A stretch of DNA of 13,829 nt from a bacterium (GCA_003645115.1 QNEG01000012.1:1-13829), one strand, 5' to 3'. Positions 1-9,100 are shown, numbered from the stretch's first letter. Numbers and translations: made by a program. Notes: a model not told the origin generated them from the letters alone.

Positions 1-1377
1 CCATTTTATTATATAATTATTGTCATCGAGCTTATGAGGTATTAAAGTATTAACAAGATTACCTGCGATATCGAATATTTTTATTGTAAGTTCACTATTG
101 CCTGAGGAATTTATGATTAATTTACATTCTTTATTAAATGGATTGGGAGAGACGGAGAGGGAGATGTCATCAGGAAACTTTACATTATTTTCCCACACTA
201 TGTCGCCATCTGGGGAGAATTTAGTTAGAAATACTAATGTCGTTCCTATAACAGAACTATCAATGCTGTTATGAATACTCGCGTGTCCAGCACATAAAAA
301 TCCGCTGTCAGAAGTCTGAATGATATCCCAAAAAATATCCGATCCACCGTCGAAATCGACTCTATTAAAAAATAATTCATTTCCCAGAGTATCTATTTTC
401 ATAAACATTCCATCAGGGCTTTCCACTCCTTCTAAATTCCATCCTGTTTGCCCTGTTATTACAAAACAATTATCAAATGTTTTAATGATTCTTACTGGGT
501 CTTGACTGTATGGTTTTTCATAGTATCTACTCCATAAAAGATCTCCCGAAATATTAATTTTTCCCACACCGACACTCGAATATCCAGCTATTATGGTCAT
601 ACCAACAAATAAAAAATTACTATCATCGAATTCTGTAATTTGTAACGGTAGAATGGTTGGGATGTATGTTCTCCACATTAAAACACCGATATTATTAAAT
701 TTCATTATATATGCTCTACTGGAGCTTTCAGAAAAATTTGCTCCACCAATTAAGATACTTCCGTCCGGATTAGCTTTAATGAATGTGGGCCATAAATCCA
801 TTTCATAATTTTTTTCCCATACTGTCTCTCCATCTAAGTCTATTTTTAATATAAATACACTATCGATAGCGTAACAAGCGCTTCCGAGATAATAACCCAC
901 AAAAATTAAACAACTATCCGAAGTCAAGTCACCTGAGTATATACATGAAGTATCCTCATGTTCTGCTATATGCATTGCCAATAAACTATCTCCTGTTTCA
1001 CTATTTATTTTTAAAAAGAGAGGATTCATTACCTCTCTTTCTGTAATAAAAACATCTCCCGATGGTCCTTGAATCGCTAATTTTGGAGCATACCAATATC
1101 TCATTTCGCAATATGTTTTAGTCCATATTGTATCCCCGAATTCATCTGTTTTTATAAAAAAGAATTGATCGTGATTGATATATGGAACAGAAGATTCAAT
1201 CCATGATGTTGTTCCATAAATTATATATTCATTGGAATCTGTTTCAAATAAACCATAACCAAAATTAGAAGCGCTATTGAATATACATCTATAGTTTTGA
1301 TATGTTCTTATCCATTCCAGTTCGTGTGCAAAAGAAAGTATTATTACTAGAATAATGAATATAATTACTTTTTTCAT
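1..1377 (-). CDS. Exported seven-bladed beta-propeller-like protein with C-terminal sorting-type domain (3' end beyond the window)
   Basis: The frame is open for 459 codons from the ATG at 1377 to the left edge, with no stop. A GGAGGT Shine-Dalgarno lies 7 bases upstream of the ATG. Residues 1-19 are a signal peptide (MKKVIIFIILVIILSFAHE). The mature part has seven copies of a degenerate unit, hydrophobic-K-(I/T/F)-x3-G-x3-W, near residues 75, 121, 177, 225, 273, 325 and 384. Spacing is about 45-60 residues, as in delta-60/SBBP-type beta-propellers. From about residue 405 a C-terminal domain begins with SVSPNPFN, continues with KIFDIAGNLV and is cut at IIKW, just where the WDG motif of FlgD-Ig/type IX tails is expected. 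Only some 30-40 residues should be missing. The gene follows 1437-3203 in the same orientation 59 bp downstream. The fold and surface location are inferred; the biological role is unknown. It looks more AT-rich than the plus-strand genes at 3544-9709. Confidence 0.85.
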   Translation of the reverse strand, partial: MKKVIIFIILVIILSFAHELEWIRTYQNYRCIFNSASNFGYGLFETDSNEYIIYGTTSWIESSVPYINHDQFFFIKTDEFGDTIWTKTYCEMRYWYAPKLAIQGPSGDVFITEREVMNPLFLKINSETGDSLLAMHIAEHEDTSCIYSGDLTSDSCLIFVGYYLGSACYAIDSVFILKIDLDGETVWEKNYEMDLWPTFIKANPDGSILIGGANFSESSSRAYIMKFNNIGVLMWRTYIPTILPLQITEFDDSNFLFVGMTIIAGYSSVGVGKINISGDLLWSRYYEKPYSQDPVRIIKTFDNCFVITGQTGWNLEGVESPDGMFMKIDTLGNELFFNRVDFDGGSDIFWDIIQTSDSGFLCAGHASIHNSIDSSVIGTTLVFLTKFSPDGDIVWENNVKFPDDISLSVSPNPFNKECKLIINSSGNSELTIKIFDIAGNLVNTLIPHKLDDNNYIIKW

Positions 1378-1398
1378 CTTATTACCTCCAATTTAAGC

Positions 1399-1424
1399 TG
1401 GGTGGGGATAAATATCCCCACCCA
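1399..1424. other. Perfect 12-bp inverted repeat between two surface-protein genes
   Basis: TGGGTGGGGATA at 1399-1410 is exactly reverse-complemented at 1413-1424, leaving a two-base centre; in RNA the A/T pairs next to it would open to form the loop. It lies 13 bases past the stop of the 588-residue gene and ahead of the ribosome-binding site of the next gene. No T tract follows on either strand, so it is not a standard intrinsic terminator. It could stabilise the 3' end of the upstream message, act as an attenuator between the genes, or bind a dimeric protein. Confidence 0.6.
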
Positions 1425-1436
1425 ATTGTATTGACC

Positions 1437-3203
1437 TTACCTAACTAATATGATTTTTACTTGATGAGTTTCATCTGCTACATTGATTCGAGCGAAATAG
1501 GTTCCACTGGTTACCGGATTCTGTAAGTTATCCAGTCCGTCCCAGATGAAATTATGTATTCCCCCTGACAATGTTCCATTATACAAACTTCTAACAAGAT
1601 TTCCGGATAGAGAATAAATATTCAGTGAAATACTTGTTTCAGATTGAACAGAAACTTTAATTTCAACATTAGCATTGAAGGGTGAAGGTTGTGCTGAGAT
1701 CGATAGTTGTTGCTTTCCCCCTTTTTCTATAGATTCCTTATGGAACTCCTCCAAGGAGGGGAATTCATCCCAGGGAGATTTTACAGGCAATTTGGAAATA
1801 GAATCCAAATGAGCTAAATATGCTATCATATCGGAACTATCGGAAGGGTTTATATATGGAGCAATCGAATCCTCGATATGTGCTATTAATTCTAAATCAT
1901 CCTCGCTGAATGTTAAGTTCATATATTCCTCAGGGATGGGAATAAATTCTTCTGTTTCGATTAGATTATCTTCAGATTCAAACGAGGACGCGCTTGGATA
2001 TCCGCACTTATATTTTATTAAATCGAGGCTATATGGTATACAATCCTCTGGGGCATGTTCAGGAATTACATTCGGATATGTGTGATACGCCTTTTTTGTT
2101 TCGATCTTATATGTTGGTGAAGCCCATCCTCCTGAACCTCCACCAGCATCATTATTATAATATGTAGTATTTCCACTAATTATTCCATCCCAAATATCAT
2201 CAGGTTGATTATCAGCGAATGGAATATACCCAATCATACCGTCTGGACATTCGAAAGTAACGCTTCCAAAGAATAAGCAATTGAGATTATTCATATCAAG
2301 GTATCTTTGCTCATATATTGGATATCCATTAATTATTGTATAGTGACTTCCACTAGAAGGATAATAAAGTAATATACTATATGTTCTAACAATATCACCG
2401 AGTGAACCAGTTAAAGGCGATGAAATATCCAATGGTTGCCATGAAGCTGTTATCCAATCCCAGTAATACGCGTTATTAATCCCGGGGAATAAAGAGGACA
2501 AAGTTGCAGATGGATCGCTGGGTTTAAACGGCATAGAAACATAACGCCATCCACTTCCGCTCAGATAATATCTATATTCTTTGGGCCTTCCATAATCATA
2601 AGACATATAAGCTATCATACCAATCCACTGCCACTCTGTATTAATTACTCTGAATTCCATTCGAAATCCCTGTCCGATATCTGTAAAGGAATCGAGAAAT
2701 TCTGTAATATCGAAGCGATGAAATCTTAATAATCCACTATCAACGACTTCACAAGGCATTTCATATGCAATTCCGGTGCTTAAATCTCGGAGCAATGCAA
2801 TATCGATTATATCATCCATAGATAACCAAATTGTAGCTCGAGAAATATTTTCATATATTGTAAAACCGGGAGAAAAAAACCAGATAATATCTTGATCATA
2901 AGGTTCAATTGTATCCCTTCCCGTTTCATTCCAACTAATCCATTCTCCATCTGTCATAGCCTGATTATATAGTTTTTCCCAAGGAGATGGTCTAACTGGT
3001 GGGGGGAACGAAGGGTTTTTAAATGCTTGATCCCAAATAGTAAGGGTGGGGGAGTGAGGAACGATAACGGCAGGATGTGAAGTTACTTCACCTTCGCGTT
3101 GGAATAGCCAATCCCCAACTCCAGTATATACTCTCACCGTCCCGTCTCCAATTGCTATACTTACCATTGCCACTATTATCCCAAATAAAACCATCCTTTT
3201 CAT
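1437..3203 (-). CDS. Exported 588-residue protein with C-terminal FlgD-Ig/type IX sorting-like domain
   Basis: I do not recognise the main body. The ATG at 3203 is preceded by an AGGAGGT Shine-Dalgarno with about 7 bases spacing, which fixes the start. Residues 1-19 form a signal peptide (MKRMVLFGIIVAMVSIAIG). The mature part is rich in aromatic residues, Ser, Pro and Asp, with alternating patterns that suggest beta-sandwich domains, and has few cysteines. Around residues 405-485 there is an acidic helical stretch. Residues about 500-588 are the C-terminal domain: QPSPFN, then LNIYSLSGNLVRSL, WDGLDN, TSGTYFARI and a final VKIILVR. In FCB-group bacteria such tails often direct export by the type IX system or fold as an FlgD-like Ig domain. 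No secretion machinery is visible here, so which applies is open. A promoter at 3330-3358 and a tetranucleotide repeat lie upstream; the beta-propeller gene lies downstream in the same direction. Confidence 0.88.
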   Translation of the reverse strand: MKRMVLFGIIVAMVSIAIGDGTVRVYTGVGDWLFQREGEVTSHPAVIVPHSPTLTIWDQAFKNPSFPPPVRPSPWEKLYNQAMTDGEWISWNETGRDTIEPYDQDIIWFFSPGFTIYENISRATIWLSMDDIIDIALLRDLSTGIAYEMPCEVVDSGLLRFHRFDITEFLDSFTDIGQGFRMEFRVINTEWQWIGMIAYMSYDYGRPKEYRYYLSGSGWRYVSMPFKPSDPSATLSSLFPGINNAYYWDWITASWQPLDISSPLTGSLGDIVRTYSILLYYPSSGSHYTIINGYPIYEQRYLDMNNLNCLFFGSVTFECPDGMIGYIPFADNQPDDIWDGIISGNTTYYNNDAGGGSGGWASPTYKIETKKAYHTYPNVIPEHAPEDCIPYSLDLIKYKCGYPSASSFESEDNLIETEEFIPIPEEYMNLTFSEDDLELIAHIEDSIAPYINPSDSSDMIAYLAHLDSISKLPVKSPWDEFPSLEEFHKESIEKGGKQQLSISAQPSPFNANVEIKVSVQSETSISLNIYSLSGNLVRSLYNGTLSGGIHNFIWDGLDNLQNPVTSGTYFARINVADETHQVKIILVR

Positions 3204-3273
3204 CGTATTACCTCCTGATATGAGTTTAATTTTTTCGGATTATGTAAAATTTGGAGGTGCTCGTTCCCAGCCC

Positions 3274-3296
3274 GTATGTATGTATGTATGTATGTA
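3274..3296. repeat. GTAT tetranucleotide microsatellite (five units plus GTA)
   Basis: Five perfect GTAT units followed by GTA occupy 23 bases. They lie about 71 bases upstream of the ATG of the 588-residue exported protein and about 30 bases downstream of its predicted transcription start, so the messenger leader would carry a TACA repeat. Unit numbers of such tetranucleotide tracts can change by slippage. Because the tract is outside the coding frame, any effect would be on expression level, not on the reading frame. Confidence 0.9.
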
Positions 3297-3329
3297 ATTT
3301 CTCGCCACATTTCTCTTACCGCTAATTTT

Positions 3330-3358
3330 AATATAATGATTTTTTGGGGGTTTGTCAA
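3330..3358 (-). promoter_or_regulatory. Sigma70-type promoter for the 588-residue exported protein
   Basis: On the minus strand TTGACA (plus coordinates 3353-3358) is a perfect -35 box. A 17-base spacer separates it from TATATT (3330-3335), five of six matches to the -10 consensus. Transcription would start near 3323, giving a leader of about 120 bases that contains the GTAT microsatellite and the AGGAGGT ribosome-binding site. Confidence 0.65.
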
Positions 3359-3543
3359 TGGTAAAATTTTTCACAATACGCGCAGATGTAAATAACTTAT
3401 TACAATATAATGAGATATAAATATGAAGGAATTATCGACAAATGAAATAGTGCTTATCTTCCCGATGTAGGGAATATAAAAACACAAAATTTTCTATAAA
3501 ATTCATTGCATTTCCCGAAGATTCGACTAAACTTATTTATACT

Positions 3544-4878
3544 ATGGATAGAGATGAATTACTGCAAAGGATAACCGATGCTGGAGTAGTGGGTGCAGGT
3601 GGTGGTGGATTTCCAGCGGGAGTCAAACTGGCTGGCGAGTTTATCCACTATATCGCCAATGGTGCCGAATGCGAACCATTACTTCATAAGGATATCGAAC
3701 TGATGAAGCATTATCCGGATGTTATCGCAAATACTATGAGAATTATTGGTGATACACTGGCTGTGGATAATATCTATTTTGCCGCTAAGGAAAAATATTC
3801 ACAGGTGTGGGAAAGTATAAATCCTTCTCTTGAGAAAAATAACATTATACCAAAATATCTGGAGGACATTTTTCCTGCTGGGGATGAATTCGACCTGGTG
3901 GAAACAGTTCTGGGCAAAGTAATTCCGCCGGCGAATATTCCTTTGACTGTCCAAACTGCAGTCAATAATGTGGAAACGATTTATAATATCGGTCGGGCAC
4001 TCGATGATATTCCAGTGACCCACAAATGGTTAACCGTAACCGGTGATGTAGTTCGTCCATTTACCGCTGTGGTGCCTATCGGAACTACCGCCGAATACCT
4101 GCTGGAACTCGCTCGACCAAAAATTAAAAATTATTGCATAATAGAAGGCGGACCAATGATGGGGAATCTTGTGCAGCCCGATGAACCAGTGAAAAAGACC
4201 ACCTCGGGGTTCATCGTGGTAGCGCCCGAGCATCCTTTGATAACATATCGGAAGATGTCCATTCAGTATGCGTTGAGAATTGCTGCCTCGGTTTGTATGC
4301 AATGTCGAGCCTGCACCGATTTGTGCCCCAGATACCTGCTGGGACATCCATTAGAACCGCACCGAATAATGCGCGCATCTGCGATGCCACTTTCACTCCC
4401 GCTGAATGTGATGACCGCTGCGCTATTGTGCAGTGAATGCGGAGTGTGTGAACAATTCGCTTGCCCGATGGGATTATCTCCTCGAAAAATCAATGCAGAA
4501 CTAAAGATAAATTTTGGGGAACAGGGAGTAAAATTCCAATGGAATGGCGATGAAATCGCACCTCGTGAGGAAAGAGAATTTCGTCGAATTCCATCACAAA
4601 GACTCGCAGAAAGATTGGGAATACTGGATTATATCAATATTCATCCTGAATTTATTCCAAGTATATCTGCACCGGAACGAGTGATAATTCGCTTAAAGCA
4701 GCATACTGGCGTGCCTGCCGAACCGATTGTAAAAATTGGAAATAAAGTAGAAATTGGGCAGGAAATCGCTCGAATCCCGAATGGCAAAGACAAATTGGGT
4801 GCAAATATCCATTCCTCCATAAATGGCACTATTACCTCCATTCAGCCAGATATAATAATCGAGAGCGGAGAGGAATAA
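3544..4878 (+). CDS. PduS/RnfC-like flavin and 4Fe-4S electron-transfer protein
   Basis: At 444 residues this matches PduS-type proteins, flavin and iron-sulfur enzymes that pass electrons from NADH, e.g. for cobalamin reduction. Residues 14-24 carry the glycine-rich VVGAGGGGFPA loop and 39-46 NGAECEPL, both characteristic of the RnfC/complex I 51-kDa fold that binds FMN and NADH. An SLBB-like section follows (about 165-215). Two iron-sulfur sites are intact: C251-x2-C254-x2-C257-x3-C261-P and C296-x2-C299-x2-C302-x4-C307-P. The final 70 residues contain KIGNKVEIGQEIA and a closing strand, a barrel-sandwich domain that is N-terminal in RnfC but C-terminal in the PduS group, which favours PduS. 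No shell proteins, diol dehydratase or other Rnf subunits are adjacent, so the physiological electron acceptor is unknown. The ATG at 3544 lacks a Shine-Dalgarno, but the domain begins immediately after it, so a later start is unlikely. Confidence 0.88.
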   Translation: MDRDELLQRITDAGVVGAGGGGFPAGVKLAGEFIHYIANGAECEPLLHKDIELMKHYPDVIANTMRIIGDTLAVDNIYFAAKEKYSQVWESINPSLEKNNIIPKYLEDIFPAGDEFDLVETVLGKVIPPANIPLTVQTAVNNVETIYNIGRALDDIPVTHKWLTVTGDVVRPFTAVVPIGTTAEYLLELARPKIKNYCIIEGGPMMGNLVQPDEPVKKTTSGFIVVAPEHPLITYRKMSIQYALRIAASVCMQCRACTDLCPRYLLGHPLEPHRIMRASAMPLSLPLNVMTAALLCSECGVCEQFACPMGLSPRKINAELKINFGEQGVKFQWNGDEIAPREEREFRRIPSQRLAERLGILDYINIHPEFIPSISAPERVIIRLKQHTGVPAEPIVKIGNKVEIGQEIARIPNGKDKLGANIHSSINGTITSIQPDIIIESGEE

Positions 4879-5083
4879 TTATTTATTCGCATCAATAAAG
4901 GTTGGTGTTAAATCCGACGATATTATTCTGTCTCTTTATTCAATACCATTGGTTGAAAACAGACGAATTACGGGCTGTCCAGATGGAGATATACGACCTG
5001 CTGTGGAAATTTATTCCCTCGATGAAAATGAAAGCATTATTTTTATGACAAAACATAAATTAATCACAGATGGACGCAGATAA
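4859..5083 (+). pseudogene. Start-less open stretch, possible gene remnant
   Basis: A frame different from the upstream gene is open for 74 codons and overlaps the last 20 bases of that gene. From about 4883 it reads like protein: YLFASIKVGVKSDDI, then LYSIPLVENRRI and RPAVEIYSLDENESIIFM, with mixed charge and little repetition. It has no ATG before Met at 5045, only a TTG at 4949 and a GTG at 5003, neither with a ribosome-binding site. Its last codons and stop lie inside the REP-like inverted repeat at 5067-5124, as if a gene had lost its beginning and been truncated there. I do not recognise the family. It could equally be a chance open frame. Confidence 0.3.
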
Positions 5084-5124
5084 ACAAAGATGAAAAATCG
5101 TTATTATTTATCTGTGTGAATCTG
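5067..5124. repeat. Imperfect inverted, REP-like repeat
   Basis: The 18-base arm CAGATGGACGCAGATAAA (5067-5084) pairs with the complement of TTTATCTGTGTGAATCTG (5107-5124) at 15 of 18 positions around a 22-base centre. The wording (cacagat...cagataaa / tttatctgtgtgaatctgcgg) resembles dispersed intergenic repeats known from several bacterial and archaeal genomes. It could fold in the transcript past the PduS-like gene and protect or end that message. Copy number in this genome cannot be judged from one window. Confidence 0.6.
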
Positions 5125-5229
5125 CGGTTTCTCGGTTATTAGTTTTAATTGTTGGCTGTTAGACTATGCTCACAAATAATTATTGGTCTGTATCAAATAG
5201 CAAAACATCAAAAATTGCCCATTTTTAAC

Positions 5230-5258
5230 TTGCAATTCATTGGATATTTATATATAAT
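5230..5258 (+). promoter_or_regulatory. Sigma70-type promoter placing transcription start close to the ATG
   Basis: TTGCAA (5230-5235) and a perfect TATAAT (5253-5258) are separated by 17 bases. Transcription would start near 5264-5266, only about 5-7 bases before the ATG at 5271. This fits the complete lack of a Shine-Dalgarno there and suggests a nearly leaderless message for the two-gene operon. Confidence 0.55.
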
Positions 5259-5270
5259 TTTTATATAAAT

Positions 5271-6122
5271 ATGAGGAAAGTAATATACATAATCCTAACA
5301 ATAACTCTATCGGCGATAGTTTTGGTGGGACTGGGAATATCTATTTCGCCAGGGACATTCCTGCTTCAAAATGTGCCGGTAGGAAAAAAATACGATATTA
5401 CATCCGAAACCGGTTATATAATAAGAATGGGAAAAGAAACAGGTTCTGCGACTTATGTATTGACACCGAGAAGACCATCTGATGATGGGACAAATGCCAC
5501 CGGATTTTATGATTTTCCCGAGCCATCTTGGTTCCATCTGGAAAAAAATATACTAAACTTAAACGGGGATGAACCACCTAATACTGCGATGTGGGTAGAA
5601 TTTCCCGATGACCCATCATTATATAATCGCCATTTTTTGCTGGGAGTCGATGTTACTCCTATTCCCGAAACCACTTCCGGAATGATTGCGGTAGGAGCAT
5701 ATTTACTTTATCGATTCGAGACCGAACCGAAAGCTGGGGTTAGTCCGAAATTACCGAAAGGTGAAATTGCTTTCGTGCCATCGGTGTTGAAATTTGACCA
5801 ACTTGGGAATAAGGCTAATATCTCAAAGGACTTGAAAATATTTCGCGGGGAGACTAAAAATCTAAAACTGAAATTATATCGACTGGATCCGGAATCCGAA
5901 GTGGCAAGATATACTATACTTCTCAGTCCAGGTTTTCATCGCGCTCCCGAAGGAATAGTATATTTTCCTAACCAGGTGAACATTAACCAAGATAGTGGCA
6001 ATTTATTTGTTCAAGTGGCATTCGATAATGGTTTGCCACACAAAAAATTGGAGGAAATAATTATTGCAGAATCGCCGGATGGGAAGAAGGCATTCCTGCG
6101 GGTTCATTTAATTGAAAAATAA
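5271..6122 (+). CDS. Secreted or membrane-anchored protein with beta-sandwich-like domains, unknown function
   Basis: I do not recognise a named family. Residues 1-27 are a strongly hydrophobic N-terminus (MRKVIYIILTITLSAIVLVG), either a signal peptide or an uncleaved anchor. The mature part starts ISISPGTFLLQNVPVGKKYDI, a pattern common at the start of periplasmic Ig-like (MSP or choice-of-anchor type) domains. A second similar segment begins near residue 163 (KGEIAFVPSVLKFDQLGNKANISKDL). The end, IIIAESPDGKKAFLRVHLIEK, also looks like a beta-strand pair. It lacks the PFN...WDG tail of its neighbours, so it is probably retained differently. It has no Shine-Dalgarno; the promoter at 5230-5258 would give a very short leader. 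The 1188-residue surface protein follows after 20 bases, so the two are almost certainly co-transcribed and may work together in the envelope. Confidence 0.8.
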   Translation: MRKVIYIILTITLSAIVLVGLGISISPGTFLLQNVPVGKKYDITSETGYIIRMGKETGSATYVLTPRRPSDDGTNATGFYDFPEPSWFHLEKNILNLNGDEPPNTAMWVEFPDDPSLYNRHFLLGVDVTPIPETTSGMIAVGAYLLYRFETEPKAGVSPKLPKGEIAFVPSVLKFDQLGNKANISKDLKIFRGETKNLKLKLYRLDPESEVARYTILLSPGFHRAPEGIVYFPNQVNINQDSGNLFVQVAFDNGLPHKKLEEIIIAESPDGKKAFLRVHLIEK

Positions 6123-6142
6123 TAATCTAACAGGAGGAAAAA

Positions 6143-9100
6143 ATGCGTAAGGGTATTATGATTTTACTAATCATTTTCGGCGTGTTATCCACTATGTGGG
6201 CACAAAGTGTGATTACAGCTTTCGATAGAGATACACTATTCTGTGCTGGATTGTCCGCTACCAGAGGTGGATTCGGTTTATCCGCAGTGGATAGTTATGT
6301 GGTAATAGACTCGACCATAATTAACTATTTTACTCGAGTTCTCACTTATGGCGGAGGGCTTTTTGGTGGTGGTGGAACCACAATCCCAGCATTCTTTCTG
6401 GATGGTAATATATATTCTGCTAATCCATACCCACCCACTGGAGTGGATACCGTTTCTCCACAAAATACGGAGTATTCAGAAATAGAAAATATCCTGATAG
6501 CCGATTGGTGGTTGGCTGATTCGACTGTCCAATTTACTCAAACTATTTATCCGTTCTCGGTGGATAGTCAGGGCGCTGCCATAATCCGATATAGTATCAT
6601 CAACCACGATACTGTCTCACATCAGGTGGGAGCAATGTTGTTTCTGGATACTAATATAGATGGTGTGGACGATGCGCCATTTGTGTATCCAGGAATCGAG
6701 GTCGAATCTACTCTGGTTATGGATGAAGAAGATATACCGCCATATTTTCAGGTGTATGAAATCGGACCTTGGGTTCCGGATGATTCTCAAACTGTAGCTC
6801 GAATAATTCTGGATGGTCTTCCTAATATTAAACCACAGCGTCTGGCGATATGCGACCAGCGAACTGGATTGGGAACTGTAGCCTGGGACTTAGATGTTTT
6901 ACCCGCAGAACCTATATCAGATGGAATGATTATTATTCAATGGGGACCGGAAAATATCGAACCGGGTGAAGGTATAACTTATGCTACTACTTATGGACTG
7001 GCACCCGAAGGTGAATTTATCGGTGGTCCACTGGGGGGAAGAGTCGAGATGCCATACTCTACAAGAATATTCCATTGCGAACTTATTCCCAATCCATTCT
7101 CAGCCAGTGTCCTTTTCAGGAATAATACCGATAGCACTATGTATAATATTTACACCAAACTGGAGACACATCATACGGGAGTTAGTATCGACCCGGACAC
7201 TATGATGTTCCTTGCTGATAGTATGTTATCTTCAGAAATTGTTCCAATAAATTGGACAGTTTCACTGGATAGTTTGCCGGTGACCGATACCTCGTTAGTA
7301 TGCACTCTATGGGCATGGGCAGAAACAGTTATCACCGACGGAGTCCTGGACACTATCCACACAATAATTCCTCGAGAAATTACCGTGCCTGGTGCTACTT
7401 ATCAGGGTCCCACTGCAGAAATAATTTATCCACTCGACAATACATTTACATCCAATGTATTTCAACCACTATGCATTTATCTGACCGATGATGACACCAC
7501 AGTAGCCGAACTTTCTATTCGATTGGGATTTATCGACCCTACCACTGGGGAGCCTTTACCATGGGAAATTCGTCCAGGATTAGGCGGATGCACATACGAA
7601 AATGACACTCTATATTTCCCGCACGAAGTGTATCGTTCGGATGGAGAACGAGTGATATATTATCTTCGTCCCACTTACGATATGCGAGGTTGCCCATTGG
7701 ACCCAACTGTCAGCGCTCGGTATGTAGTGGACCTATCCCCACCGGAATTGGGATATTCATACTGGTATCCACCAGATGATTCTGTTATGGAGGATTCTCT
7801 GCTGATTGCCTGGATAAATGTAATCGACAGGATAAATCGGATAGATACTCTCTCCCTTTCGGTGACTATCGAGGAGGACGAAAGCACTCACACACATTGG
7901 TTTACAGATACTACTCGTGACTATTACGATTCATTGCTCAGTTACGATTTCGATACATCGTTTTTGTATATCGACCCGCTATCTGAGGGCTGGCGATTCC
8001 CCGATGGACCGGTTACTATTACTCTGGATTCGGTATGCGATTTGCCCGACTATGGCGATCCCAATTGCGCCACATTTACTCCACAATCATGGAGTTTTAT
8101 CGTCAATGCTCATGGACCACGAGCATATCCAAGAACTCCAGATGATGGCTGGTTCGTTTCAATTCTATCGCCAGATATCACATTCTATCTATACGATGGT
8201 AATGGTATCGACCCAACATCGGTCTTATACGAAGTCGATGGGGATACATTCCCTGCTCCCGAGGACTATGACTGGCACGATTCTATTATTGTGCATACAC
8301 CGGATGTATCATGGGATGATGGATACGAAGTGGAAGTGGAAGTATTGAGTGCTATCGATTCTTTCGGGAAAATTCTGGACACTACTTCTAATTATTTCTG
8401 GTCGTTTACAATAGATACATCCATTCCTACTGGGGAGATGATTGTCCCTGCCGAGGGAGAAACAATTTCTACTCCTGCGCCTATGGTGAAATTGTATCTT
8501 CACGATGAATACGCTGGTGTCGCCGATACATCGATTGTTCTCACTATCGATGGAGTAGAATGGACCGTGGATGGCTCTACATTGATATATGATGCAGTGG
8601 GTGAGACATTGACCTGGGATGGCGCCGCAGTCGGGGCATCCCTGGCGGGTTCTGTCGAGGTTTGTGTATATTGTTTCGACAAAATCAATATGGGTGAGCC
8701 TAATGAGATGAATTATTGTTCCTGGTTCTATGTAAATCGTGAATCGCCATTGGTGATTTTCGACCCCGATTTCTATAGTATTTGCACCGATGATGCGCCA
8801 TTGAGTGTAATCATATCCGATGAGGATGGTGTAGAGGGTTCATCTATCGCAATTACTATCGGTGATGATACTCTCGACCTGGACGAACCAGAACTTAGCT
8901 ACGATGGTGGTTCGGAAATTTTAACCTTTACCCCCACTAGTTCATACTGGGGGATGGATGGAGATTCAGTCGAATTCTGTGTAATCTCCGCAGCAGATAT
9001 TTATTGGAATAGTATTTCCTCACCGGTGTGCAGAACATTCATAGTGGATCTTTACCCGCCAGAGGTCGGTCCGATAGATATTATCGCATATACTCACAGC

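Larger units (their letters stand above)
3204..3543. other. Divergent intergenic region with minus-strand promoter and GTAT repeat
   Basis: This 340-bp gap separates the minus-strand exported protein from the plus-strand PduS-like gene. The minus-strand half contains a good promoter, an approximately 120-base leader with the GTAT microsatellite, and a strong ribosome-binding site. The plus-strand half is AT-rich. It holds a lone TATAAT at 3406-3411 without a matching -35 and no Shine-Dalgarno before the ATG at 3544, so I cannot assign the promoter of that gene. Confidence 0.6.
4879..5270. other. 392-bp intergenic region
   Basis: The first half holds the coding-like stretch ending at 5083. 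The middle carries the inverted REP-like repeat (5067-5124). The last 40 bases hold a consensus-like promoter (5230-5258) for the two-gene surface-protein operon. The remainder (about 5125-5229) is AT-rich with nothing recognisable. Confidence 0.6.

Noticed and set aside
320..808. Two short plus-strand open frames
   Set aside because: Both are antisense to the uninterrupted 459-codon frame of the exported propeller protein and have no start signals.
3406..3411. TATAAT as a promoter for the PduS-like gene
   Set aside because: No acceptable -35 box lies 16-18 bases upstream, and such a start would leave a leader of about 130 bases without a ribosome-binding site.
4030..4347. Minus-strand open frames antisense to the PduS-like gene
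   Set aside because: They mirror a gene with intact motifs in the other strand and have no Shine-Dalgarno.
7917..8348. Plus-strand open frame of 143 codons inside the large surface protein
   Set aside because: It is an alternative frame of a clearly coding region, with histidine- and methionine-rich shadow composition.
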